Notes under the pieces: model-generated
Database searches by the model: none
Seen by the model: only the letters and a program-made list of their open reading frames with translations
Told to the model about the DNA's origin: nothing
Part shown: in pieces, positions 1-7,694 of the stretch
Position numbering within the stretch: position 1 is the stretch's first letter
Layout: every line of letters starts with the position of its first letter
Program-made: the position numbers and the translations under genes
Source: an uncultured Eggerthellaceae bacterium
GTDB lineage: Bacteria; Actinomycetota; Coriobacteriia; Coriobacteriales; Eggerthellaceae
Reading direction: 5' to 3'
NCBI GenBank assembly: GCA_910589135.1
Contig: CAJUSL010000010.1
Location: forward strand, 1-28,587
DNA: 28,587 bases

Positions 1-461
1 TCATGGACAAGGGCTACACGGCGCGCGACATCGTCGAGCAGTGCGCGCGGCTCGACGCAGCGGGCATCGGCTATGCGTTCTTCTACCTTGCGGGCATCTC
101 GGGGAAGGGCCGCGGCATCGAGGGCGCGCGGGCGACGGCGAGGGCGTGCAACCAGACGGCGCCCTGGCTCATCGGCGCGAACATGCTCACTGTTTACAGA
201 AACTCGGCGCTGTACCAGGAGATCGAGGCGGGGAGGTGGGCCGAGGAAGGAGAGGTCGAGAAGTACGAGGAGGTGAAGGAGCTGGTCTCGCGGCTGAGCA
301 TCCCGGTGGAGTTCGCGATGTTGGGGGCGTCGAACCCGGTGATGCTGCGCGGCAGGCTGCCCGAGCATCGAGGGCAGGTCGCTTCCGCGCTCGACTCCGT
401 CATCGCCGACTTCGGCGAAGTGCGCCTGCGCGAGTACCGGACCCACCTGCGGCATTTGTAG
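1..461 (+). CDS. Radical SAM protein, C-terminal fragment (5' end outside window)
   Basis: The reading frame is open at the left edge and ends with TAG at 459-461, so only about the last 150 residues are present. The visible part (GYTARDIVEQCARLDAAGI, then YAFFYLAG, then LTVYRNSALYQEIEAG) resembles the region after the TIM-barrel core of COG1032-type radical SAM enzymes. There a long helical segment and a 'tVfpgSeLyeei' turn follow the barrel. The CxxxCxxC cluster motif would lie upstream and cannot be seen, so the catalytic class cannot be fixed. An ATG at position 3 exists but has no visible ribosome site and would give a protein without the active site, so I treat the gene as truncated by the window. 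The family call is fairly good; the substrate is unknown. Confidence 0.7.
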   Translation, partial: MDKGYTARDIVEQCARLDAAGIGYAFFYLAGISGKGRGIEGARATARACNQTAPWLIGANMLTVYRNSALYQEIEAGRWAEEGEVEKYEEVKELVSRLSIPVEFAMLGASNPVMLRGRLPEHRGQVASALDSVIADFGEVRLREYRTHLRHL

Positions 462-483
462 AGGCTGCAGTTGCGAACGGAAA

Positions 484-503
484 AGGTTGCATGTCCGCAA
501 CCT
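484..503. terminator. Inverted repeat after the radical SAM gene
   Basis: AGGTTGC (484-490) and GCAACCT (497-503) form a perfect 7-bp stem with a 6-base loop, 23 bases after the stop codon at 461. No T-run follows, so it is a weak terminator candidate or a protein-binding dyad. Confidence 0.35.
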
Positions 504-618
504 CCTGATTCATTCTGGATATACATACTTGCAAAGCAACATTGCAATACATGATACAATCTTGTAAAACCTTATTGCAAGACTGGATATTCCAAAAGGG
601 AAGAACGCGAGGCGGCCC
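504..618 (+). promoter_or_regulatory. AT-rich leader of the AAA ATPase gene with three TTGCAA boxes
   Basis: This stretch is much richer in A/T than the surrounding DNA. TTGCAA occurs at 529-534, 542-547 and 575-580. The second copy followed 17 bases later by TAAAAC (565-570), or the TACAAT at 555-560, could form a promoter, but neither match is strong. The repeated hexamer may instead be an operator half-site. Confidence 0.35.
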
Positions 619-2007
619 ATGAATGGTTCGGTTCACGACATAGTTGTCGAGAAGATCGCTGACTTTATGAGCGCTCCCATACCCGAGGTGTTCCCGAGAG
701 ATCTATCCCTCGGGAAGCTGCAGAAGCCCCAGATAGGGAACCTCGTCAACGTGATCGTCGGAATCAGGCGTTGCGGCAAGACGTTCCGGATGTACCAGGA
801 GATGAACCGAATCGTCTCCGAGGGGTACAAAAGGGAGTCGATACTCTATTTCAACTTCGAGGACGAAAGGCTCAAGCCTTATGACAGCGGGCTGCTGTCC
901 GACGTCGTCGAGACCTTCCAAGGAATGGTCCCGTCGGCGAAGGAGCAGGCGTTCTTCTTCTTCGACGAAATCCAAGAGGTCCCAGACTGGGGCCTGTTCC
1001 TGCGAAGGATGGTCGATACGCAGAAGGTGACGATGTACGCCACGGGCTCGTCCTCCAAGATGCTTTCGCGGGAGATCGCAACGGAGTTTCGCGGGCGGTC
1101 CATATCGAGGGAGCTGTATCCTTTGAGCTTTTCGGAGTATGCGCGATTCCATTATCCGTTCATCGATGTTGAAACCGGATCGTCGGAACTGTCGGAATAC
1201 GACCCCGACGCAATGCCCAATTCGGTGAAAAGCTATCTCAGGCAGGCGTTGCCTGGATACCTGGACCAAGGGGGATTCATTCCCGTTCAAAGCATGTCGA
1301 ACGCCGACGCCGTCCAGCTTCTGCAAGATTACGCGAACAGGGCAATCACGTACGACGTCATCGATCGGTACAACGTATCGAACCCGGCCCTCGCTTCATC
1401 GTTTCTTGCCCGCTGCATTTCCCATTCGGCAAGGGAGCTTTCGATCAACAAGACCAACAACGACTTCAGGTCGCTAGGGGTGCGGACGTCCCGAGAGCTG
1501 CTTTCGAAGCTTTTGGGTTATTTCCAGGAATCGTGCATCGTCCATCAGCTCGGCGAGTTCTCCCGCGCCCTTTCCGACAACTCCAAGTCGGCGACAAAGA
1601 TATACGCTGCGGACACGGGGATGTTCCGGGCCTTTTCTCCCGCCTTTGCGCAAGACCGCGGCCAAGTGTTGGAGACGGCCGTATGCCTGCACCTCTTGAG
1701 AAGGCCGGAGAACGTCAGGAAAGGATGCGTGTCCCGGTTGAAGATTCCCGCGAACGGGAAGAAGCTCGAGGTGGACTTTGTCGTTGGGGACGCGTTGGCG
1801 GGAACAGCCCAGCGGCTCGTGCAGGTTTCGGTCAGCGTGGCCAATCAGAAGACGCGCAAGAGGGAAGTCGAGTCGCTGCGTGCTGCGATGTCGCGGTTTG
1901 GCCACGTGGAGGCGACCATCGTCACCATGGACGAAAGGGAAGAAATCGGTGTTCCCGAAGGGGCAATCAAAGTCATTCCGGCATGGGAGTGGCTGTATAG
2001 GGGCTAG
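619..2007 (+). CDS. AAA-superfamily ATPase with DUF4143 C-terminal domain
   Basis: This 462-residue protein is a stand-alone ATPase of the COG1373 (AAA_14 plus DUF4143) type. Walker A is GIRRCGKT at residues 48-55. Walker B is AFFFFDEIQ, with the Asp/Glu pair at 116-117. A sensor-like ATGSSS follows, then the family's RELYPLSFSEY stretch. The C-terminal part contains LETAV, KLEVDFVV and QVSVSV, spaced as in the PD-(D/E)xK-like fold of DUF4143. The cellular role of the family is poorly defined; many copies lie in accessory regions. Codon use is less G/C-biased than in the neighbours and the leader is AT-rich, which suggests acquisition. The stop codon shares CTAG (2004-2007) with the convergent transporter gene. 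Confidence 0.85.
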   Translation: MNGSVHDIVVEKIADFMSAPIPEVFPRDLSLGKLQKPQIGNLVNVIVGIRRCGKTFRMYQEMNRIVSEGYKRESILYFNFEDERLKPYDSGLLSDVVETFQGMVPSAKEQAFFFFDEIQEVPDWGLFLRRMVDTQKVTMYATGSSSKMLSREIATEFRGRSISRELYPLSFSEYARFHYPFIDVETGSSELSEYDPDAMPNSVKSYLRQALPGYLDQGGFIPVQSMSNADAVQLLQDYANRAITYDVIDRYNVSNPALASSFLARCISHSARELSINKTNNDFRSLGVRTSRELLSKLLGYFQESCIVHQLGEFSRALSDNSKSATKIYAADTGMFRAFSPAFAQDRGQVLETAVCLHLLRRPENVRKGCVSRLKIPANGKKLEVDFVVGDALAGTAQRLVQVSVSVANQKTRKREVESLRAAMSRFGHVEATIVTMDEREEIGVPEGAIKVIPAWEWLYRG

Positions 2008-2600
2008 CTCGCCATTTGCACGACGCGGGTGGCGATGCGCTCGGTGAGCGCGGGGGAGTGCGACACGAACACGATTCCCATGTCGCGCGCGTCGGCCTCG
2101 GCGAGCAAAGCGTGCCAGATCTGTGCCTGCGTGAGCGCGTCGAGCATGGTGGACGCCTCGTCGGCCACCAGGTAGCTCGGGTTCGCCATCAGCGCGCGCA
2201 CGATGCAGAAGCGCTGCACCTCGCCGCCCGACAGCTCGTGCGGGAAGCGCCGCATCCACGCGCGGCGGATGCCAAAGCGCTCAAGCAGCTCGGGTTGCAC
2301 CTCGCCGGCCTCGCGCAGCGTCGCCTCCATGCGGCTGCGCGGGTCGACCGCCAGCTCGGGATGCTGCTGTATCAGCTGCACGGGGCAGGCGCCCTTGCGC
2401 GGAAGCGGCGCGCCGTCGACCAGCACCTCGCCAGCCGACGGCGTCTCGTACCCGGCGAGCAGGCGGCATATCGTGGTCTTCCCGAACCCGGACGGCGCCG
2501 ACAGCGCAACGCGCTCGCCCCGCCCCGCTTGCAGGTCGAAGCCCGCGAGCACCGGTCGCCCGCCCCCATAGCCGAATGTCAGGCCGCGCGCCTCTAGCAT
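2004..2600 (-). CDS. nikE: Nickel/peptide-type ABC transporter ATP-binding protein (second ATPase, NikE-like)
   Basis: This 198-residue nucleotide-binding subunit energises uptake through the two permeases encoded upstream. Walker A is SAPSGFGKTT, the ABC signature is ELSGGEVQRF and Walker B is YLVADEAS followed by the D-loop. A histidine in VFVSHS is the H-loop. It is shorter than the usual 250-330 residues and lacks the C-terminal oligopeptide-transporter extension. The ATG at 2600 is chosen because the protein then begins MLEARGLTFGY, the normal ABC first strand, and overlaps the end of the preceding ATPase gene (stop at 2594) as expected for coupled translation. A longer in-frame extension to 2963 only shadows that gene. 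It is the last gene of a five-gene operon. The nickel assignment is inferred from the operon. Confidence 0.82.
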   Translation of the reverse strand: MLEARGLTFGYGGGRPVLAGFDLQAGRGERVALSAPSGFGKTTICRLLAGYETPSAGEVLVDGAPLPRKGACPVQLIQQHPELAVDPRSRMEATLREAGEVQPELLERFGIRRAWMRRFPHELSGGEVQRFCIVRALMANPSYLVADEASTMLDALTQAQIWHALLAEADARDMGIVFVSHSPALTERIATRVVQMAS

Positions 2601-3667
2601 GGCGCCCCCTCGGACGGCGCGGGCCGTGAAGCGTCCTTCCCGCGACGGCGGTCCGGCGGCGCCTCGAACCCGTGCTCGGGAAGCGCGTGCCACAGCTCGC
2701 GCGCGAATGCGCTGCGCAGCAGGGCGGGCGACGCGAAGTTGGCCACCGCCGTCTCCTCCACCACGGTGCCGTCCTTGAACACGGCGATGCGGTCGGCCAC
2801 GCGCAGCGCCAGCTCGATGTCGTGGGTGATCAGCAGCACGCCCCCGCCGCCGTCGGCGAAGGCGCGAAAGTCGTCCATCGCGCGCACGGCCAAGGGCAGG
2901 TCGAGCCCCGGCGTGGGCTCGTCTGCCACGATCAGACGCGGCTCGTCCATCAGCGCGCAGCACAGAAGCACGCGTCGCGCCATGCCGCCGGACAGCTGGA
3001 AGGGGTACATGCCGGCCACGTCCTCCTCAAGCCCGTAGCGCTCGAACAGCCGCCTGCGCCGCGCGCGCACCTCGGGCATGCTGCCGCCCTTCGCGAAGCC
3101 CTCCACTTGGTTCCCCACCTTCATAAGGGGGTCGAGGTAGCGCACGCTCTGCGGCACGAGCGAGATGCCGTGTCCGCGCAGCCGCGCGAGGTCTGCCGCG
3201 TCGGCCTCTTCGCCGTCGAACCAGATGCGGCCCTCCACCAGGGCATTCGGCTCGAACAGTCCCAGGATGGAGTCGGCCAGCAGGGTCTTGCCCGACCCGC
3301 TGGCGCCCACCACGGCCACGATCTCGCCCGCATGCACGGAGATGCACAAATCGTCGATGACGTTCACCTCGCGCTGGCGTGCGGCCAGGTAAGGCGCTTC
3401 TTCGTCGTACATGCGAAACGACACGTGCAGTCCCTCCACCGTGAGCAGGTGGTGGTGCCCGGGATGCGCCGAGGTTGCGGCATGCGAATGGCGGTGGTGC
3501 ACCTCGCCGTCCGCATGGTCGCGATGGCGGCCTGCAAGATCATGGCCGTGGTGCGTGCGTGCGGGGCCTTCCGGTGCGGGATGGGCGCGTGCCAAGTCGT
3601 CCGGCGAAGGACGGGCGCACGAAGCCGCCCTTTCCGCCGCGCTTTCTCTTCGTCGAAGCTTCTTCAT
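2594..3667 (-). CDS. nikD: Nickel/peptide-type ABC transporter ATP-binding protein with histidine-rich N-terminus (NikD-like)
   Basis: This is a 357-residue ATPase of the DppD/NikD type. An unusual N-terminal extension of about 73 residues carries 14 histidines between residues 29 and 73, including HHRHSH and HHH just before the ABC domain. The ABC domain follows with Walker A GASGSGKT, signature QLSGGMARR, Walker B LIVADEPTPGLD and the H-loop LLITHD. The start is supported by AGGAG five to six bases before the ATG, and the gap to the permease gene is 2 bases. A His-rich tail on an ATPase is what one expects of a metal-handling protein (compare HypB, UreE), so it supports nickel or another transition metal as substrate. 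That is inference, since dipeptide and nickel systems share this fold. Confidence 0.83.
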   Translation of the reverse strand: MKKLRRRESAAERAASCARPSPDDLARAHPAPEGPARTHHGHDLAGRHRDHADGEVHHRHSHAATSAHPGHHHLLTVEGLHVSFRMYDEEAPYLAARQREVNVIDDLCISVHAGEIVAVVGASGSGKTLLADSILGLFEPNALVEGRIWFDGEEADAADLARLRGHGISLVPQSVRYLDPLMKVGNQVEGFAKGGSMPEVRARRRRLFERYGLEEDVAGMYPFQLSGGMARRVLLCCALMDEPRLIVADEPTPGLDLPLAVRAMDDFRAFADGGGGVLLITHDIELALRVADRIAVFKDGTVVEETAVANFASPALLRSAFARELWHALPEHGFEAPPDRRRGKDASRPAPSEGAPC

Positions 3668-3669
3668 GG

Positions 3670-4599
3670 CTACTCCTGCGCGCTATGCGGGTCGAGCAGC
3701 CGGCGAAGGCTGCCTCCGGCAAGGTCAAACAGCAGCACGCAAGCCACCAGCGCAAGCCCCGGGAACACGGCGAGCCACCACATGCCCGAGGTCAGGTAGC
3801 GCATCGACTCGCTGAGGATGATGCCGATCGCGGGCTGCTCGGGCGGAAGCCCGAACCCGAGGAACGTGATCGCGGCCTCGTGCAGGATGGCGTGCGGGAA
3901 CAGCAGCACCAGCCCTACGACGAACTGCGGGAGGACGTAGGGCACCAGGTGGCGCCGTGCCACCTGCCAAGACGTTGCACCCAGCTTCCGCGCTGCGGCC
4001 ACGAACGCCGACTGGCGGCATTGCAGCACCTCGGCGCGCACCACGCGCGCGAGGCTTGCCCAGTGCGTCAGCGCCACGCCGATGGTGACGCCCCAGAACC
4101 CCTTCCCGCAGGCGCAGGATATGAGGATGAGCAGCACGATGTGGGGAACGCCCATCAGCAGGTCGATCAGCCACGTGACCGCCGCGTCGGCGCGCCTGCC
4201 GCCGACGGCCGCCACGCATCCCAGCACGAGCGCCACCACCGCCGAGGCCGCAGCCGCCAGAAGCCCCACCAGCACGCTGGTGGAGAGTCCGGCGACGGTG
4301 CGCAACAGCATGTCGCGCCCCATCCAGTCGGTTCCGAAGGGGTGAGAGACGCTGGGCGGCAGGTTCTTCATGGCGAAGTCGGTCGCCGTCGCCGCAGGCT
4401 CCATCATGCGTCCGGCGACCACGACGACGCAGAGCGCCACGGCCGCGACGACGAAGCATGCGAAGGTCAGCCTGCGGTTGGCAAGCCTGCGGCGCCGGGG
4501 AAGGTGCAGAACGGGCAACGCGCCAACCCGCGTCTTTTGCGCGATGCCTGCGGAGGCGTGGGGCATCTCGGGCGGCGATGTCGCATTCAGGGCGCTCAC
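3670..4599 (-). CDS. nikC: ABC transporter permease, DppC/NikC type
   Basis: This is a 309-residue inner-membrane permease with a first membrane helix near residues 44-62 and the usual five further helices. It carries the coupling (EAA) loop AARKLGATSWQVARRHLVPY and the family's GTDWMGRD motif after the first helix. I chose the GTG start at 4599: it overlaps the upstream TGA (GTGA) and has AAGGAAG six bases before it, while the ATG at 4566 has no such site. With the B-type permease it should form the channel of the importer. Substrate is taken from the operon context (NikR-like operator, His-rich ATPase). Confidence 0.85.
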   Translation of the reverse strand: MSALNATSPPEMPHASAGIAQKTRVGALPVLHLPRRRRLANRRLTFACFVVAAVALCVVVVAGRMMEPAATATDFAMKNLPPSVSHPFGTDWMGRDMLLRTVAGLSTSVLVGLLAAAASAVVALVLGCVAAVGGRRADAAVTWLIDLLMGVPHIVLLILISCACGKGFWGVTIGVALTHWASLARVVRAEVLQCRQSAFVAAARKLGATSWQVARRHLVPYVLPQFVVGLVLLFPHAILHEAAITFLGFGLPPEQPAIGIILSESMRYLTSGMWWLAVFPGLALVACVLLFDLAGGSLRRLLDPHSAQE

Positions 4600-5624
4600 A
4601 GCGCACTTCCTTGCGCATCGGCGGCATGCGATGCACGTCTCGTCGCAACGGCTCCCCTGCGCGCCATGCGCGGGTCGAGCACGCCGTACAGGACGTTCGC
4701 GAGCAGGTTGCCTCCGAAGACGAGCGCGGCCGAGAGCACGGCGATGCCGGCAAGCAGCGCGCCGTCGCCGCCGAGGCCGGCCGTCACGGCGGCCTGCCCC
4801 AACCCTGGGTAGGAGAACACCTGCTCGACCAGCACCGAGCCGCCGAAGATCTCGGCTATGGAGGCGAGCTGCAGCGTGACGGCGGGCAGGGCGAGGTTGC
4901 GCAGCCCGTGCCGCATGACGATGGCGCGCGTGGAGGCACCGCGGGCGCGTGCGAACTTGACGTAGTCGCTCTCCATCACGTCGATCGTCTTCTCGCGCGT
5001 GTGCAGCGCGATGTTGGCGACGCCCGTCAGCGACAGCGTGATCGCCGGAAGGGCCAGGTGGTGCAGGGCGTCGGCGAACGTCACGTCGGCGGACGCGACC
5101 CCGATGGGCGCCGACAGGCCCAGCGGGAACCACCCCAGCTGCACCGAGAACACCACCAGCATGACGAGCGCCAGCCAGAACACGGGCGTGGAGGCGAGCA
5201 GGTAGCAGTAGCCCTTCACGGCCGCATCCAGCACGCTTCCGCGTTTCACGCCCGCGGCCACGCCCAGCGCGAACCCGAGTGCGCCCCCGACCGCCCACGC
5301 GATGGCCATCAGGGCGAGCGAGTTGCCCGCGCGCGCGGCGATGACGTCGGCGACGGGCGCGTTGAAGCGCAGCGACGTTCCCAGGTCGCCCCGCAAGGCG
5401 CCCGCGAGCCATGCCAGGTAGCGTTCGTGGAACGGGGCGTTTGAGCCCCAGTAGGCGGACAGCTGCTCGCGCTTCGCGTCGCCCATCGAGGCGAGTGCCG
5501 CCTGTCCCACGTTGACGGAGGCCGGGTCGATGGGCGACAGGCCGACCAGTGCGAACGTGAGCAGGCTCACGCCCAGCATGAGCAGGACGAACTTGGCGAG
5601 CTGTCCGGCCAGAAAGCGCGGCAT
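4596..5624 (-). CDS. nikB: ABC transporter permease, DppB/NikB type
   Basis: This 342-residue protein begins MPRFLAGQLAKFVLLMLGVS, the typical first helix of DppB/NikB permeases, followed by the periplasmic-side loop with LSPIDPA and five more hydrophobic segments. The coupling loop FARARGASTRAIVMRHGLRN is present and the C-terminus holds GGSVLVEQVFSYPGLGQ and YGVLDPR, both hallmarks of the family. The start lies 7 bases after the stop of the binding-protein gene. It pairs with the downstream C-type permease, whose GTG overlaps this stop codon. Confidence 0.87.
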   Translation of the reverse strand: MPRFLAGQLAKFVLLMLGVSLLTFALVGLSPIDPASVNVGQAALASMGDAKREQLSAYWGSNAPFHERYLAWLAGALRGDLGTSLRFNAPVADVIAARAGNSLALMAIAWAVGGALGFALGVAAGVKRGSVLDAAVKGYCYLLASTPVFWLALVMLVVFSVQLGWFPLGLSAPIGVASADVTFADALHHLALPAITLSLTGVANIALHTREKTIDVMESDYVKFARARGASTRAIVMRHGLRNLALPAVTLQLASIAEIFGGSVLVEQVFSYPGLGQAAVTAGLGGDGALLAGIAVLSAALVFGGNLLANVLYGVLDPRMARRGAVATRRASHAADAQGSAL

Positions 5625-5631
5625 GGCGGTG

Positions 5632-7407
5632 CTAGGCCTCGTCCCAGGACCAGGCGTCCACGTTGTTCACGAGCGACCAGCCGTGGCCGTGCGGGTGCGG
5701 CTTCTGGCGGGCGACGTTGAGCCCGTCGCGCTTGAAGTACAGGTGGTCGACGTTCGCGAGCCACACCCAGGGAGCGCCGCCCTGGGGCGCGAAGCCGGTT
5801 TGGCCGTCCCAGGCCGCTGCCTGCCATTCGGGATACGACTCCTCCACGGTGGTGGCCGCCAGCGCGGCGTCGAGGTGCGCGTTCACCGCGTCGTTCTCGT
5901 AGACGGCGTAGTTGCCCGCAGACGGCCCGTAGTGCAGCGTGTACAGCTCGACCGGGCTGTTCGCCCCCCAGCCCCACAGCACTGGGGTGTCGTACTCGTG
6001 CGGGTAAATGTCGTCCCAGGCCGCCCCCTTCGGCACGACCTCCACGCCGATTGCCGCCATCTGGTTGGCGAACTCGTTGGCGAGCGCCTGCCTGACCGAG
6101 TCGGAGGCGCTGTAGAGCAGCTCGAAGCTGGCACGCACGCCGTCCTTCGCGTACACGCCGTCGTTCGCCAGCCGCCAGCCGCCCTCCTCCAGGATGCGAC
6201 GGGCGCGCTCGGGGTCGTACTCCACCTTCATGGCGTCGGACGCCCAAGGCATGCCGTCCGAGACGCTGTACGCCTCGGTCCCGTAGCCGTCGAGCACGCC
6301 TTCGATCATGGCGGCGCGGTCGACGCCGCAGTTGATGGCCTTGCGCAGCGCCTCGTCGCAGGTCGCCTGGTTGCCGGCGGGGTAGGTCGCGATGCCATCC
6401 TTCTTGCTGCCGCCGGGGGCGGTGCAGGGAAGCGAGATGCCGCGGCTGTCCACCGACTTGCAGACCAGCAGGCCAAAGCCGGGGAAGCTCGCGTTGCTTG
6501 CCAGCGTGGGCGCCGTGTAGGCGACGTCCGCCTGGCCCGACTGCGCGGCCGCGGCCGAGGCGTCCTCTTCCATGAACAGCACCACCACGCGCTCGATGTT
6601 GGGCGCCGCGCCGTAGTAGTCGGGGTTGGCGGCAAGGATGACCTGCTGTCCCTCGTCCCATTGCTCGAGCAGGTAGCGCCCGCTGCCGATGGGGTTGCGT
6701 CCGTAGTCGGGCCCGTAGGCATGCTCGGGCACGATGCCGACCACGGCAAGCGTGTACAGGAAGGCATTGAACGGCTTCGCAAGCGTGACCACGCAGGTGG
6801 TCGCGTCCGGGGCCACGGCGTCGGCCACCATGGAAAGGTCGGCCTCGGCGGCCTCGTTGTCGCGGATGCCCAGGATGGTGAACGCGACGTCGGAGGCCGT
6901 GAGCGGCTCGCCGTCGGTGAAGGTCACGTCGTCGCGGATGCGAAACGTCCAGGTCAGGCCGTCTGCGGAGCATTCGTAGGAGGTGGCGAGGTCGTTCACG
7001 AACTCCAGGTCGGCGTTCGTGGCGAACAGCGTCGACTGGATCAGCGGCTCGTGGACGTGCTCGCCGCAGCCCCATGAGAACAGCGGGTCGAATCCGGCGG
7101 CGGGCTCGGAGGTGGGGGTCATGGTGACGACCACCTGGCTCGTGCCGCCGGCCGCGCCATGCTGGGCCTGCGTGCCGGACGCGGAAGGGGTGGAAGGAGC
7201 GCAGCCGCCCAGCGTGCCCATCATGGCACAAAGCGCTCCCATGCCGGCGAGCGAGACGAAGCTGCGGCGGGTCAGGGCCTTGCCTCCGTGGCCGCCTGTT
7301 CTGGCAGCGCTCGTTGCCCCCGCAACGCCCGAGGTGCCCGTCGCCTTCGCGTCCCTGCCTGCTTCCGTCTGGGCCGCCAGACCGTTCGGGTCGTCCAGAG
7401 CTTGCAT
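5632..7407 (-). CDS. nikA: Extracytoplasmic solute-binding lipoprotein of the nickel/peptide ABC importer (family 5, Tat-exported)
   Basis: This 591-residue SBP_bac_5-type protein should capture the substrate outside the membrane and deliver it to the two permeases. The ATG at 7407 is preceded by AAAGGGAGGA at good distance; the in-frame extension to 7659 runs through the operator and is rejected. The N-terminus has a twin-arginine signal (TRRSF, arginines 47-48), a hydrophobic stretch and a lipobox LGGC with the acylated cysteine at 69, so it is probably exported folded and anchored as a lipoprotein. The mature part shows family hallmarks: LTWTFRIRDDVTFTDGEPLTASDVAFT, and IGSGRYLLEQW. Near the C-terminus lies HPHGHGW, a possible metal-binding patch. 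Nickel is inferred from the operator and the His-rich ATPase; a peptide substrate is the alternative. Confidence 0.82.
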   Translation of the reverse strand: MQALDDPNGLAAQTEAGRDAKATGTSGVAGATSAARTGGHGGKALTRRSFVSLAGMGALCAMMGTLGGCAPSTPSASGTQAQHGAAGGTSQVVVTMTPTSEPAAGFDPLFSWGCGEHVHEPLIQSTLFATNADLEFVNDLATSYECSADGLTWTFRIRDDVTFTDGEPLTASDVAFTILGIRDNEAAEADLSMVADAVAPDATTCVVTLAKPFNAFLYTLAVVGIVPEHAYGPDYGRNPIGSGRYLLEQWDEGQQVILAANPDYYGAAPNIERVVVLFMEEDASAAAAQSGQADVAYTAPTLASNASFPGFGLLVCKSVDSRGISLPCTAPGGSKKDGIATYPAGNQATCDEALRKAINCGVDRAAMIEGVLDGYGTEAYSVSDGMPWASDAMKVEYDPERARRILEEGGWRLANDGVYAKDGVRASFELLYSASDSVRQALANEFANQMAAIGVEVVPKGAAWDDIYPHEYDTPVLWGWGANSPVELYTLHYGPSAGNYAVYENDAVNAHLDAALAATTVEESYPEWQAAAWDGQTGFAPQGGAPWVWLANVDHLYFKRDGLNVARQKPHPHGHGWSLVNNVDAWSWDEA

Positions 7408-7448
7408 CGTTCCTCCCTTTCGGGCGGCCACATGGTGCCGCACATGAA

Positions 7449-7475
7449 GTGTTACCAATACCGTCTTCGTAACAC
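7449..7475. promoter_or_regulatory. NikR-type operator in front of the transporter operon
   Basis: GTGTTAC (7449-7455) and GTAACAC (7469-7475) form a perfect dyad with a 13-base spacer. From memory, this matches the half-site and spacing described for NikR outside the enterobacteria. It lies 42-68 bases upstream of the nikA start. Directly beside it on the minus strand is TATGCT (7481-7486), a plausible -10 box preceded by TG one base upstream, so a bound repressor would cover the transcription start. Confidence 0.75.
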
Positions 7476-7694
7476 ACCATAGCATAGCAGCGGTCGTCCG
7501 CGTCGGCGACTTTGACGAACGGGCGCTTGCGTGCGTGGCTTTTCCGGGCGGCGATGGCAAACGGATGCGAAACAGCCCCCTCGCGCCGACGTCGTTTCGC
7601 GTTCGTTCCTGCATACTGTGTGAAAGAGATGTACGCGAAGGTCGAGCCGACCCCTTCATGTGGGCGCGCGGCGACCGCGAAAGACGAGGGCGCC

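Noticed and set aside
3670..5412. 580-codon reading of the NikC permease
   Set aside because: The N-terminal 270 codons lie antisense-frame over the NikB gene and have no permease similarity; the GTG at 4599 with its ribosome site is the better start.
7408..7659. 84-codon N-terminal extension of the binding protein
   Set aside because: It crosses the NikR-type operator and the promoter, and puts the Tat signal far inside the protein.
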